In this document: piece by piece, positions 1-12,346 of the stretch
Position numbering within the stretch: position 1 is the stretch's first letter
Layout of the letters: the number at the start of each line of letters is the position of its first letter
Origin: Trichobilharzia regenti
Taxonomy: Eukaryota; Platyhelminthes; Trematoda; Strigeidida; Schistosomatidae
DNA length: 64,000 nt
Direction: 5' to 3'
Assembly (NCBI GenBank): GCA_944472135.2
Contig: OX235265.1
Location: forward strand, 41,017,459-41,081,458
The notes under the pieces: model-generated
Seen by the model: the letters and a program-made list of their open reading frames with translations, nothing else
What the model was told of the DNA's origin: nothing
Databases searched by the model: none
Program-made: the position numbers and the translations under genes

Positions 1-1005
1 GTGGTTTAAACTTTTTAATTGGTACGGCTTCCATAAACTTTACGATACACCCCAAATACACGTTTAAAAAAGTGTGAACATCAATTTTATGTCGCGTCTC
101 TATAATATGTTTCGCAATAGTGGAGCTAGGTCTCCTGTTCGTTTTAATGATTGTGATATCGACCAAGTTGCACTTGAAGGCAGATTATGAGTGATGACGT
201 CGGCTGAGCGTAGTTCAACCTATTGAATTAACAGATGTAAATTGTAGGTTACCAACTTCTTAACTAGCAGGCGATTTATAACTTACTTTCTAGATTTCTT
301 TCTTTCTTTAATTCATAGTGATTTTATATTGACGGTTAAATATTAAATCCAAATTTGTGGAATAGAAGTTTCTAGTGAATGCAGTGCTAGGTATTTTGTC
401 ATGGATAATTGCAGAACGGAACAGAACAGTGTCTCAGTAAACCTGACTTTTATTGCCATTGTTTTCAATATTTTTTAAAAAACTTTTTTTACAATATATT
501 AAAAGCAAAAAAGTGAATTAGTAGGCTGTATGAAAAAATGATCATAGACCAATGATAAACACGATCTGAGCCTGCATATAATATACTTTCCAAAATACTG
601 CATGTATGAATTCTCCAGGAATTGTAACTTAATCAAATAGGGGTATAATGGTCAAAAATTTTCCATTCTTACATTGAATGTTGTTTAAAGTGTTTTCTGA
701 CGTTAAAGATAAATTTTAAGGAAAAGTCCTACGGTACTTCTTTTATTTGTTCTCTCCTGACTCCTATATTTCAAAATTATGCTAGTGTTCGTATGCTTAA
801 CATGGGTTCTACTTTGTTACGTCAGTCTGATTCCCAGTGTTTCTGTATAGTATATAATCAACTTATTTTGTGGTGCAGTTCTTCATGAAGATGCTCAATT
901 CAAACATATACTTGCATGAGTAAAGTTTTAGTGTAGCCAACGTTTACATTCGAAACTAGTGTTTAAGTCTTTCACTTGGAAATGTACTTTTAGGGTTTTA
1001 TTTTT
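1..1005. other. AT-rich intergenic, no gene seen
   Basis: I see no supported reading frame, RNA gene or recognisable repeat here. The stretch ends at the target duplication of the TIR element at 1014. Confidence 0.5.
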
Positions 1006-1013
1006 ATTAGAAG

Positions 1014-1743
1014 GGCAAAGTTAAACTTTAAGCACCAACAACTGCCAATCAGAGAATGACCTTGAACGCACCAACCACGCGGAGGAGGCATTTTTTGTGT
1101 ATGGAATACATAAATTTATGAAAAAGATGTATAAAAACTGTATAAAAGTGTTACAGAGGATACCTTCTTCTCACATTTGATAAAAATAGCTTGGAGTATC
1201 AACAGGGTATAATCCTATTGTGGGTAAATTTATTTTGATAAAGTCTCAAGGTGTTTGTTATACAGCTCGAAACGTCATCAGTAAATGTTACTGTATAATA
1301 TTGTGAGAATGTATCAAAATAGATTTTACCCACAATGGAATTACACTCTACCGCCATAGTGCACAAGGTCTATTCTTATATCAATAGAGTAATTTAATCA
1401 CATTCTATGCATGTAATTAATTAGGTCTTCTAACCCTAACAGTAACCCTAATCTTTCCTAAACCTATCCTTAACGTGAAAATATACCTAAACTAAACTGT
1501 AATCTAACTTGAACTAACGCTAATAACTTGTCATTGGCCTAAACCTTAACTTAATCTTTCCGTAACCTATGGTGAAACTTGCTAGAAATCCCATTTTATA
1601 GCATAACAATTCGATGAGGATAGTTTACTGGTGATGACAGATTTATATGATAGGTTTCGGTAACTTGTTCAGTGAGCGTTTCAAGGTCATTGGTGCGGTG
1701 GCACTCCATTGGTAGTTAGTGGTGCTTAAAGTTTAACTTGGCC
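1014..1743. mobile_element. Non-autonomous TIR DNA transposon with 8-bp TSD
   Basis: The 730-bp unit starts GGCAAAGTTAAACTTTAAGC and its other end, read in reverse complement, starts GGCCAAGTTAAACTTTAAGC. The match continues more loosely for about 55 bp. It is flanked by a perfect 8-bp duplication ATTAGAAG at 1006-1013 and 1744-1751. An inner imperfect inverted repeat lies near 1216-1240 and 1312-1336. There is no transposase reading frame, so it is a deletion derivative or MITE. An 8-bp TSD is typical of Merlin, hAT and P superfamilies; I cannot choose between them. The interior has a degenerate CCCTAA-like stretch near 1428-1470. Confidence 0.8.
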
Positions 1744-1751
1744 ATTAGAAG

Positions 1752-2896
1752 CTATCTCTCTTTAGTACGGTACAACTTTTGAATGGTTTGAGTGTGTGTG
1801 CATGTTTGCAATACTTGAAGCATTCCTCTTCACATACTCCAAACACGTTTAAAATCTGTCATTAAATTCATATAATAATCAGTTAGCTGACAGACCATAT
1901 AGATTATACGAATAATCAATAGCACGACTTTATTCACTACATTCCTTTATTCGATCATATGACTCATCATCTTTCCTCATCCGGATGTGTTATGAATGAT
2001 GATAGATGTTAAAATCAAGTCTAATAAGAGTATCATTAGTTGAGTGATGTTAAAGCATATCCTTAAATTTAGCACTTTCAATGAACAAGTCTTGCTAATC
2101 GGTTGGCGTAAATGTTGTTTGATAGTCATATCTAGACAAGAGGCCTAATAGTTAAACATATGAAATTGCATCTGTATTCCTTCAGGCTAGTATATATGGC
2201 TCCAAAGTTTCCTTTGGAGACAAAAATCATTCAGATCATAACATATGACCTGCTTGATACCATCAGTGGTAATCAAGAAACCAAGTGTAAATGTATAAAA
2301 TTATATACTACTAACTGGTCGGGATGAGTAGTTGTATACCACGTATATATATCAACCAGCAGTGCTCTCTAGCTAGCTTGAGGTGGTCTAAACGCCGGAG
2401 ACTCGTTTTGCTCATTTGAAGCAATTACCTCATTTACTTGAACCACTAACAGTGAAATATTATAAATAAATATTTTCAGGCATGGTATCTCTCTTTAATT
2501 TCTGTTTTATTCTAAGCACATTTATTTTCTGGTAAAAAATATTACACAATCAATCTTTTTCACATGACAACACTAATATTAAGTAAACAATTCAAATTTG
2601 ATGAGAAGTGATCACTCTTAAGCATAATATTCTGAAATATTCAAGAGTCAATTGTATGTCACGCGTGTTGGAATCATAAAAAGTTTTTCCACTGACTTAG
2701 AGATTATAGAAGTATATATATACATATGCAGGTAAATGTATTCTTTTAGAAAAATACAAGCGCATTATTCAATACAAAACCAATCAAAGTATGAGATATT
2801 AAATAATATGGAGCACTGAAGTGGCGTGGCATTATGCTCCTATATATCCCAAGCAAAATACTAAGCCGTATGATCCTAGGGAGAATTACACACTTC
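1752..2896. other. Intergenic, nothing recognised
   Basis: AT-rich sequence with no coding signal or repeat family that I can identify. Confidence 0.45.
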
Positions 2897-4192
2897 TAGG
2901 ATGGAAAACTTCGACCGGAACAGGCTGAATTCAGGAGAAACAAGTCATGTATTGATCAAACCGCAACACTACGGATAATCACTGAACAAAGTTTGGAATG
3001 GCAGTCACCTCTCTATCTCAACTTCATTGACTTTGAAAAGGCATTCGACAGCGTCAATCAAGAAGTGGTTTGGAAACTACTTCGCTACTACTGGTTGCCA
3101 CCAACAATTATTTACCCTATCCAACAGTTGTACGACAATGCTGCATGCCAAGTAATCCACAACGGGAAACTCACAGAATACTTCGAAGTGAAGACTGGAG
3201 TAAGACAAGCTGGCCGCCTACTATCTTCAATGTTTTCTTGATTGCGGTCGACTGGATAATGCGACAGACAGCTAGCAACGAGGAGATAAGCATAAAATGG
3301 ACCCACACAAAAACAGGGAGGATCTGGGTCTGCGTTTCGCCGATGATATATGTCTGATTTCCCACAAACTGGAAGATATGCAAGTGAAAAGCAACAAGTT
3401 GGCGGAAGAAGCATCCAGATAAGATAGGACTTCAGGTGAACATAGATAAAACAGAGGTGATGAAGATTCCTGGCCAGCAGAAACAGCAACAACAACAGAC
3501 AGCAATTAGCATAAATGGAGAAATATGAAAGAAGCAAGCTCCTTTACTTACGGACCTGGGAAGTATCGTTTCAACTACAAGCGGACAGAACTGATCAGGA
3601 TATCAAAGCAGCGAGGATCGGGAAAGCAAGACAAGCTTTCATTACTCTTAAGTCTGTGTGGAGGTCAACAGCACTCAGCATGAAAAAGAAAATAAGATCC
3701 AGATTTTCAACTCCAATGTGAAGTCAGTGCTACTATACAGATCAGAGACTTAGCGCGTCATAAAGAGCACCTCAAACAAACTACAGACCTTTATCAACAG
3801 CTGTCTTCGCTCAATACTACTCAAGATCAGATGGCCGGCCAGAAAAGATCAGCAACAGGGATCTCTGGGAATGACCGAACTAACCAACCAGGAACCGATT
3901 GTGAAACAAATATGCAGGAAGAAATGGAGGTGGATTGGACTAGCCATACTCTGTGGAAACCATCAAGTGACATCACACGCCACGCCATTGTTCGAGTGGA
4001 ACCCGAAAGGGAAGCGGCGAGTTGGTCATCAGTGCGAGGGTGTGGTGACATGGAGGAGGTCATGTGAAGAGGAGATGAAAGCATGTGGGCAGACTTGGAG
4101 CCAGGTGAAAACTCTAGCAGAGAACCGAGCGCAATGGAGACGTGCAGCTGAAGCCCTATGTTCCTCTAGGAATTAAAGGAAATAATAATAAC
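2897..4192 (+). mobile_element. RTE-like non-LTR retrotransposon, 5'-truncated (subfamily i)
   Basis: A 1.3-kb 3' portion of an RTE-like element. Palm motif A of the reverse transcriptase is visible (FEKAFDSV, about 3026-3055), followed by a motif B variant (TGVRQAG) and motif C (FADDICLI, about 3337-3360, in another frame because of indels). The C-terminal region with KKWRWIG lies near 3917, and the 3' end holds the hairpin-like GTTCCTCTAGGAAT before a short AAT tail. Several frameshifts and stops make it inactive. Short frames at 2993-3241, 3515-3721 and 3871-4176 are pieces of this single pseudogene. Clade assignment is by resemblance of the palm and tail region to RTE elements of flukes. 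Confidence 0.8.
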
Positions 4193-5108
4193 AATACTGA
4201 ATCGACTGTTTTCTTGGTAAGAATTCACCATCTGTTTAAATTTCTTCCTTCTAACTCGACTATTCATAGTTTATCGATAACCGAAAATTGATTAGGTAAT
4301 TTCTCCATCCTGTTTTGAAGTGGTACAGGCACAAACAACGAAAGTTCAAGTCATGTGAGTATTCATTTAGACTGGTTTCTATAGAATAGGGTCATCCGGT
4401 AGAATATCCAATATAATCCAATCACACTAACCAGGACTAATTTCTTTTCAATGAAGCGAAGGTATACACATATGTAGAATTTCTGTGAAAACTAAGATGC
4501 TGAACAGATGACTTCTCATCCAACTTTACTGATTGTATGTATGCATCAGCATGCGTTATTTATGCACTATGAATATCAGATGGACCTAAGTTTTGTTTCC
4601 CTGTACGGATAAGTTTTGCCACAGCTATGCATAAATGACCCCCTATGTAAGTTTATCTTGCTTCTGAGACATGAACTTGAATATGTTAGCTGATGGCGAG
4701 TTCGATGCCAACTGTGAAAATTTAACTTCACTAGATTAGACTCCTACCAAATGGCTGATTATGAATACGTTTCTGTAGGATGAGTTACAACTAAAGTTGA
4801 AATGAGAATAAGCTGTTTTTTTTTCAAGTATTGGTTTTTGTAGGGATTTTGTTTGATTGCATGGAGGATTATAAGCTGTTTCCCTCAGAAATTCAAATGC
4901 TCGTTTGCAGCTACAGAGAAGATTTTCTGTCTCCACCTAAGTTTCGAGACTTAACTTCTGATCACGTTTTACCTTGGCTTTTATCTGTTTTCATATGAAT
5001 AACTTGTATCCAATTATTATTCATCTATTATCACGAAAAAAAGGCTGAATATAAGTCGCTTAACTGTTAAAAGCAACTCGTGCATATACCTCAGAAATAC
5101 TTCATATT
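4193..5108. other. Intergenic with one SINE-tail fragment
   Basis: No gene seen. Positions 4829-4878 (- strand) match the 3' tail of the hammerhead SINE family found at 44274 and 44681. Confidence 0.5.
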
Positions 5109-5580
5109 GTTGATTACACACTAGTCAGTAACCAGTGTAATGTGTGTATCTAGTCCTATCTTTGGTGCAGACTGAATTCTATCAGTCACGTTTGTAATGT
5201 GGCCACTATGCTGGGTGGCTCACCATGGTGCACTGTGAATTGTTGGTATTAGATGGTTGGAGGCATGGTGGCCACATTACAAACTTGATTGATAGAATTC
5301 AGTCTGCACCAAAGGTAGGACTAGATACACACATTACACTAGTTACTGACTGGTGTCCAATCAAAAATATCCTATACAGTCCTACAGGAGGTCAGTCGTG
5401 GTCCTGAATAGCTCAGTGGTAACATCTCTGATTGCATCCCTGAGTGAAGCCGGTTCGAATCTTAAGAGGTACATGAGTTCTTTTGAGGTTGTAGATACGC
5501 CTTGATGATGAGTGCCAACTAGCATGAAACCTAAGTCGAAGGCTTCCCGCCGATCGCCTCCAACCATCTAATACCAACAC
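5109..5580 (+). mobile_element. Composite hammerhead SINE, family C, with 5' hairpin
   Basis: The right part (about 5400-5580) is a tRNA-derived SINE with an A-box-like TAGCTCAGTGGT and a B-box GGTTCGAATC. It is followed by a hammerhead-like segment (5499-5540): ATGATGA in the CUGANGA position, GTGC/GCAT stem II, GAAA at 5526-5529, then the stem III region. The left part is an 80-bp inverted repeat whose loop carries the reverse complement of the SINE 3' tail (5240-5264 against 5553-5577). Flanks TACTTCATATT (5098-5108) and TACTTGATATT (5581-5591) look like a one-mismatch TSD, suggesting that the whole block inserted together. Confidence 0.65.
5126..5351. repeat. Long inverted repeat, arms about 80 bp
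   Basis: The left arm (about 5129-5205) and right arm (about 5268-5351) are near-perfect reverse complements around a loop of about 62 bp. Transcribed RNA would fold into a long hairpin. The arms carry no recognisable coding sequence. Confidence 0.85.
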
Positions 5581-5591
5581 TACTTGATATT

Positions 5592-6847
5592 ACTTTCAGG
5601 TTTGTAGGGATTTGACTAATTCCATCCTGGATTTTATCAGAAATTGCCAGAAGCCCAAATTTATGGATGCCAATCCATTCCATAAATTGTCGAAGTACTT
5701 GGCTCATGATATGAAGGTGCAGATTCTGAACCCTTATTGTTGGTCCTCAGTGCAGTGTGTTGAAGAGTCGCAACTAAGAAGAAATAGCTGCCAAATTATC
5801 CTTAGTTTTTAATGAGTTTCTAAATGATGACGGATAATGACGAAATCTTCATTATGCTTTCCGCCAAAATGTCTAATTTCATCTCGATTCATCATTGTGT
5901 TTAATCTTCCAGTTATATCAAATGACGTATACATGCACTTACACGCTGATTTAGCTCGCTTCCAAGTAAACGCTGTGAAATTCTTCAGCGAAATAAAGAT
6001 ATCCTTCAGATTATTACTTTACATGTAAATTCTGCATGAAGAAAGAAGTATTTTGGAACTAAATACACTGAAAACTTTTGTACTATAAATTCGCATATTG
6101 TCTGAAATAAAGCTTTATTATTATTGTTTTTCTAAATTAATTAACTAATACTTTTAAAACTATATAGTAAACTAAGTACCGCCCACTGCAGCTATTCTCA
6201 TAATTCATTGTAAACTCATGACCTAGTTGGGGTAAACAAGACTGGCTTGAAATATGGCAAGTATGTACCATTTTTATTTTTCTAATAACTACCGTTTTGT
6301 CTATATTTTACTTCTAGGGGACTTCAATTCTTGGCGCTGAAAAATTTTATAAACGTTATAACTGATGACTGCTTGTTTTAATTCCATATATATGAGTTAG
6401 TTTTAAATGGTTTTGGCCGTATCTATGTGTCACTCAGTTGATTGTTTTCCCCTGTCAACTGAAAATGTTTAGCACTCATTAGGAAGTCGTTTATCAGCCG
6501 TTACCAGTGAATTCTTTCTGTACCGAAAGATAAAGGTGAGATTACTTTTTGACTCTTCTGATGAATATCGATTCATATTAATAAGAGTAAAGTCTCAATG
6601 TTCGTCGAGTATCTTTCGCACCTACGCTTTAATAACTACTTATAACTTCAAAATTTATTCATATTCACACTATTTAGTTTCTTGTTTGTAGTGTATAAGT
6701 GCTGTTTCTGTTATGATGTAGATTTAAGCTAGTATATAACTCATTAAGAGCCAATAACATTCACGTGAAACTTTAAAATAACATTTTAGGAGAATTACAT
6801 TTTATATATTTCCAAACCAAGTTCACTTTTAATAGTTTGAAAAAATC
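5592..6847. other. Intergenic, nothing recognised
   Basis: Two short open frames (5612-5812, 5837-6028) show no family resemblance and no splice or start context that would support them. Confidence 0.4.
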
Positions 6848-7955
6848 CGGGTTTTGGGTGTATGATTTTCATTAAAATAAAGGTTTTTTGTATTTCCCAA
6901 TGAATGGAAAACAAAACGACATTGTTTTTACTGGCGTTTCGCTACTTAATGCTAATAGCTTTATCAAGTCTTCTTAGACGATGAGAAAGAAAAATAAGAA
7001 GAAATATAAAACATTACTAAGACTCTCAAGCAAAATAAATACCCAAAGACCTTCATCAATAAAATCACCTCTGACATTAAATATGGGCGAAAACATATTC
7101 CCAAAAGCATGGACCTTAACAGTTGTCATTCCATAGAGACTAGAGACATCAGAAGATATCAGAAGAGTACTCAATAAGCTCAACATTAGAGTTTACTTCA
7201 AAGCATCAGACACACTGTGAAGAAACCTTTTCTGTATAAAAGATCAAATCCCTAAAGATTCTCTATCTAATTGTGTCTATAAAATAAAATGCTTGGAATG
7301 TGATGCGATATACATCAGAAAAATATCTCGAGAAATCGAAATCAAACCGTAGAGCATCTGTGAGACCACCAAGAGATCCAGTTGAACTAGAAAAGCTTGA
7401 AAAATCATCAACCACAGCTTATCTACATGCTATAGAATCAAGCCACAAAAATGATTTTGACAATATGGAAATAATCCAGAAAAACTTCAGGAATCACAAA
7501 GGACGTCTAATATCATCAGAAGCTCTTCATATCAAATGGATTCCAAATTTTCTGAATAGGAATGATGGACTAAAACCGAATTTGACCTGATTACAACACC
7601 ACCCTCCCCATAAAATGACAAAATCAACATGGATGTGATAACCAATTTCATTATGTAAACTCACGTTGTTTCTATAATTTTATACGCCTATCAAATCCAA
7701 CAATCTTTACCAATTGGAAAACTTGACAACTTATAAATGCCCCGATGCCGAGGGACGATGATTAATTTGTTATATATAAGCCGAGATTCTGTAAATTTTG
7801 GTTTAATAATACTTTGATAAAGCTACTGGCCGCATTAAATAGAGAAATATCAGTAAAAACAATATCGTTTTGTTTTTCATTCATCGGGAAATTCAAAAAA
7901 CCTTTATTATAATGAATTGCATTTTAGTTGAAATACAGTTAAAAACCGGTTTATA
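6848..7955 (+). mobile_element. Penelope-like element remnant with inverted terminal repeats
   Basis: A block of about 1.1 kb whose ends are inverted copies of each other (about 6873-6972 on the - strand and 7811-7911 on the + strand; looser match outward to 6848 and 7955). The repeat contains TAGCGAAACGCC preceded by a TTGATAAAGCTA segment, which resembles a decayed hammerhead of the kind reported in PLE terminal repeats. The centre encodes a GIY-YIG endonuclease remnant. No reverse transcriptase is left, so it is a 5'-truncated copy. Confidence 0.7.
7273..7590 (+). pseudogene. PLE GIY-YIG endonuclease domain (remnant)
   Basis: Frame-shifted remains of the C-terminal endonuclease of a Penelope-like element. 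The first part reads VYKIKCLECDAIYIRKISRE (from about 7276), giving the paired cysteines and a YIR in place of YIG. A frameshift then leads into the open frame 7300-7590, which has ELEKLEKSS, the histidines of the HAIESSH segment, SEALHI and a final NRNDG. The altered GIY-YIG glycine and the frameshift make it non-functional. It belongs to a different PLE lineage from the three other PLE copies in this window, which have a short CxC motif. Confidence 0.7.
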
Positions 7956-9409
7956 TAATTATATTAAGTTATTCAAAACTTCTTTTGATCTCTTAAGCGT
8001 GATTTGTTGTGTGCACGAACTACTGTGATCTTAAGCAATCAACAAGAATGCACGCAATCGTCATAATTTTTGTTGTGGCGATATATTACTGATATCTTTA
8101 TAAGTAGCAAGGTGATATTTCAAGAATATATGAAGCGGTATGCAAAAATAGAAAACCACTGAAAGTTCCACGAATGTATTTAACTTTTCATAATTCAAAT
8201 AAACTGTGCACTCACGTTGAACAATGCAAAGCATAGGTGCTCAACAACGTTTTATTCACGCTGGACTACGAAACTGTTAATTGGTATATGGGATATGCGA
8301 GAATTCGTAATTTGCTTCCCAACCTATCCGCGAGACAAATCAAGCAACACTGAGAATTTAACCAACGAACTCAGTATCTAAAATAAATAAGGTCTATGAA
8401 CAAACCAACCGATTCATAAACATTCCTTTTTGACAAGAAAACGACATGAACCTTGTTACTAAAGTCGTCACTTGGAAATTCACTGAAATAAGTAGTATAG
8501 AGCAGAGATCACAAGTGGGTAATTTTTTATATTCATGTTAAAGCATTTGAATACCAGTAAGCAAGAAATTCTTCTGTATAAACTAACTGTCTGAAATACA
8601 AGTTGTAGTGTTAAACTGTGGATATTTTGTTATTACTTTTGTTCTCTCTGCCATCTAGAAATTCCTAGGGTCTGGTCTGTGTAATACATTCCAAAGCTTA
8701 CTTCTTGTCAAAAATAAAGTATAAACAAAGGGTTATTATGATCGAAATCTCCCACAAGAGACGTCATTATGGATGTATTTCCCTCTCTGTTTGACAATGA
8801 TTTATCTGCCTATCTTCAAAAATCAAGGGTTTTAAATGATCATCTTTTATACTGAGTGTTAAAGATACAGTATGTACCCAAAGCTCTGAAGGTTCTTAGA
8901 GTTAACCAGTGATTTCGAATAGAACATGGATAACTTTCTATCACAAGATTACCAGTTAAGTGTCAGGAGACGAATGAATTTGAAAATATCACCAATCAAT
9001 TTCACTTTAAAAAGCATGAAGCAACATAGATTATATACAAGTATAAAAAACAAAGATCATTGGCTGAAACAAAATAAAACTGCAGTTCAGGACGATGTTA
9101 TCCTACTTAATTACATGGCAGTACTCTCCAGGATTCTGTAAACCATCTTCTAAGTAAAAAAAATAGCTGCTACTCTTGTTCCTCCGGGTAATCTACAAGT
9201 CATTTTCTAGATTCTGAAATGTCTGCTGACCTAACAGAGTTTTTGAATAGTGCAAATTTGCAGAAATTGATATTAACCGATAACTAAATGAGAGATGTGT
9301 TTATCACCTATTAAAAAATTGGGGATACTTTCCTGTGTTGAATAGTGCATCAGACGCAATGAGCACTATTTTACTTAATCTCATAAGGTGTATTCAATTA
9401 ATTATGTTT
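7956..9409. other. Intergenic, nothing recognised
   Basis: The open frame 8926-9141 resembles no family I know, and I would not call it a gene. Confidence 0.4.
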
Positions 9410-9420
9410 ATTTTCAGCAG

Positions 9421-9864
9421 TTCTTCTATACGGATCAGAAACTTGGTGGGTCACAAAGAATATTTCCAAAAGGTTGCAGACCTTTATCAACCAACAACTG
9501 TCTTCGCTCTTTACTGAAGATCAGATGACCGGAAAGAATCACCAACAAGGAATTATGGGAACAAACAAAGCAAGAACCAATCGCCCAACAAATATGCAGG
9601 AGAAAGTGGAGATGGATCGGACACTCGCTGAGGAGACCGCTGGGTGACATCATGCGTCAAGCCCTCGAGTGGAACCCGAAAGGGAAGCGGTGAGTGGGAC
9701 GTCAGTGCAAGGGTGACATGGAGGAGATCGTGTGAAGAGGAGTTGAAAGAATATGGATTAACATGGATGCAGGCGAAAAGTACAGCAGAAGACAGAAGAA
9801 AATGGAGACGTGCAGTTGAAGCCCTATGTTCCACTAGGAACCCAAGGGAGCAATAATAATAATA
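9421..9864 (+). mobile_element. RTE-like 3' fragment (subfamily ii), 11-bp TSD
   Basis: A short 5'-truncated copy covering the C-terminal region (GELTK/NKELW-type sequence, KWRWIG) and the 3' end GTTCCACTAGGAAC plus AAT tail. It is bounded by exact duplications ATTTTCAGCAG at 9410-9420 and 9865-9875, which fix both ends. Confidence 0.85.
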
Positions 9865-9875
9865 ATTTTCAGCAG

Positions 9876-11885
9876 TGGCGTCTCACATGTTTGCATAACT
9901 CAAAATGATCTAAAAGGAAGTTGAAATTTCGTTAGCTTTTCGATTTTAAAGGTTGATAAGCGCATAGGCTTGTTGGTAAATTGAAAACATGCATAATGAA
10001 TCCTGCCTAAAGACTGAATTGTCAAAGGTACTGTAGTGGATCTATTTATGAACTGTAATAGCATTCTGTTATACAATAAATATTTGGAACATTGAAGTAC
10101 AACTATACTGTGCATTTTATGTGACAAATTCAAGTAGATAAATAAATTGTGCATTGAAAATTTCGGATAGCTGTAGTCATCTAAAGTTTCACACAAGTAT
10201 TCCTCTTAAGAAACTCAAATGAACAAGCACCAATCTGTCCACTTTGTCTTTCCTCTAAAGTGCTAATTTAATTTTTTTTTTTAACTTTCAGAGAAATCTT
10301 TGATTTTTAATTTTTTTTAATTTTTATCCCAGTATTAAGGCAGTGTCAAAACAAAGACGTATCTTGTGAACAAGTTAGACGGAACTATTGTAACGACTCT
10401 ACTAGTATAAGGTGGACACGGAGATGCAGTCTAGGGCTGATGAAATGTGATGATAATACTAGCGGAATGGTTTCTCTTTGTCCAGGATCTCTTGATACAA
10501 AGTAGTAAGTGACAGTGTATCGCGCCACACAACTCTGTCTAAACTGAAGCGCAAACCAGTCCATTATAGTATTTCTTCTTTGTGAGGTGTACAACATGTA
10601 GTTGAAAGTCAATTTAAAGAAGTTTAGGAGTACATTTCGAGAATCAAGATCGGACTGAATAATTGAAGACTGTAGATCATTAGTTTCATTTATATGATAG
10701 AGGCGATTCGCATTTAAAATCTCAGGAATAGTTATCTCATGTATTGGGATACGTTGCCATAAACGATTATTTTTCTGAAGCTTAGCAGGAATCTGAGAAT
10801 CAGTAGGTGAGAGTAGGAAATACCATTAGAGGTGATATTTCAATCGATTAAAACAAAGTGAACAAGAGGAATTATATGTAATGTAGTAATACAGGGTTTT
10901 GATAGACCAATTTTTTAAGCAGGCCACCTGAGCTGAGTGGAGAAATTTGTAGTCAGAAATGTAATTCCATAAAAGAGAGAATGATCTATCCTACCTGTAT
11001 GTAAATATAAATGGAATCTACTTGTGAAAGGCATGAATGCAAATAAGAATGATATAAATGCATCAATTCCTGCTACTAATAAGTAGTATAATGTTCTATA
11101 CTAAAAAAAGAGTAGTATGTGGCAGAATTTATTTCTGAAGTCAGTTTGAATATAAAGGCTATTTTAAAAAGTCTCATCAATGGAAACTGGACGCTAAGTT
11201 TTGTTAAATCTACTTTGTAAAATAAAATCTTTTGAAAATGCGATTTTCATTAAGTAAAATATACTTTGCAATAGCTTAATAAGAGTACTCTATCCATCTT
11301 TCCAACAGCGACTTTTATTTAGTGTCTATGTACACTTAAAAATTGAGGCTGAAAAACGCATTCACCATTGAAGTTCTAGGAATTTAGAGGATTTTTCTCT
11401 TATCTTCATTGTACTTGTTTATTAAATATCCCTGAGTTTAAGGCCTTCATATTTCCGAAATATTTTTATATTTCCTTTGAGAACTGATAGCGCGTGTAGG
11501 GTGCATCCTTACTCCTTTGCATAATATGTCAATAAACTCTGATTGTGTATAGAACATGTGGAATCTAAACAAAAATGACCTGATGCATAAATCATTTTTT
11601 AAAATCCACATTACTATCTCTGAAACTAGCCAGTATCACTCAACACTTTAGCATACGATTTAAATGTCTCCATTTGTTTATTCAAAAACCTTAAGGTAAA
11701 CGGGTTTTACTTCCTGTGGTAGTTATTCTAGCTTCCTTTGACTATACCATCACCAAGGCTGCATCATCGATAGGTCAAGGTCAGCAAATGTGAATGGCAA
11801 GCTTATGTAGAGATTCACGTCAAATATAGTCTCCCTGATTTATTGAATATGTCGTTATTTGTACACAGATATGAGATTTTAGATT
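9876..11885. other. Intergenic with one unclassified dispersed repeat
   Basis: No gene seen. A T-rich tract lies at 10265-10330. The segment 10625-10930 is a diverged copy of 34008-34235 and is listed separately. Confidence 0.4.
10625..10930 (+). repeat. Unclassified dispersed repeat, copy 1
   Basis: It aligns with 34008-34235 over several blocks, including GGAGTACA, the CGATTAAAACAA / TGATTAAAACAA block and TTTTAAGCAGG. I see no coding motif or terminal structure that would classify it. Confidence 0.55.
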
Positions 11886-12346
11886 TTCAGTGCTACTATA
11901 CGGATCAGAGACTTGGACTGCGCGTCATAAAGAGCACCTCAAACAAACTACAGACCTTCATTAACAGTTGTCTTCGCTCAATGCTCAAGATCAGATGGCT
12001 GGCCAGAAATGATCAGCAACAGGGATCTCTGGGAATGACCGAACTAACCAACCAGGAACCGATTGTGAAACAAATAAGCAGGAAGAAATGGAAGTGGATT
12101 GGCCATACTCTGAGGAAACCATCAAGTGACATCACACGCCAGGCCATTGTTCGAGTGGAACCCGAAAGGGAAGCGGCGAGTTGGTCGTCAGTGCAAGGGT
12201 GACTTGTAGGAGGTTATGTGAAGAGGAGATGAAAGTGTGTGGACAGACTTGGAGTCAGGTAAAAACTCTAGCAGAGAACCGGACGCAATAGAGACTCGCG
12301 GCTGAAGCCCTATGTTCCTCTAGGAATTAAAGGAAATAATAATATA
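11886..12346 (+). mobile_element. RTE-like 3' fragment (subfamily i)
   Basis: A 5'-truncated copy closely matching 3726-4192. An open frame 11843-12202 runs across the insertion edge and includes the C-terminal [19 protein letters not shown] segment. The 3' hairpin-like CCTCTAGGAATTAAAGG and a short AAT tail end the copy. No clear TSD was found. Confidence 0.75.

Noticed and set aside
1428..1570. CCCTAA-like interstitial telomere repeats
   Set aside because: Only scattered, imperfect units without a tandem register; composition of the transposon interior explains it.
5405..5470. Functional tRNA gene
   Set aside because: Boxes A and B are tRNA-like but the arms do not form a cloverleaf and the sequence continues into a SINE body; the same holds for the other SINE heads.
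8926..9141. 71-codon frame starting MDNFLSQDYQ
   Set aside because: No family resemblance, no promoter, splice or polyadenylation context, AT-rich codon use; likely chance.
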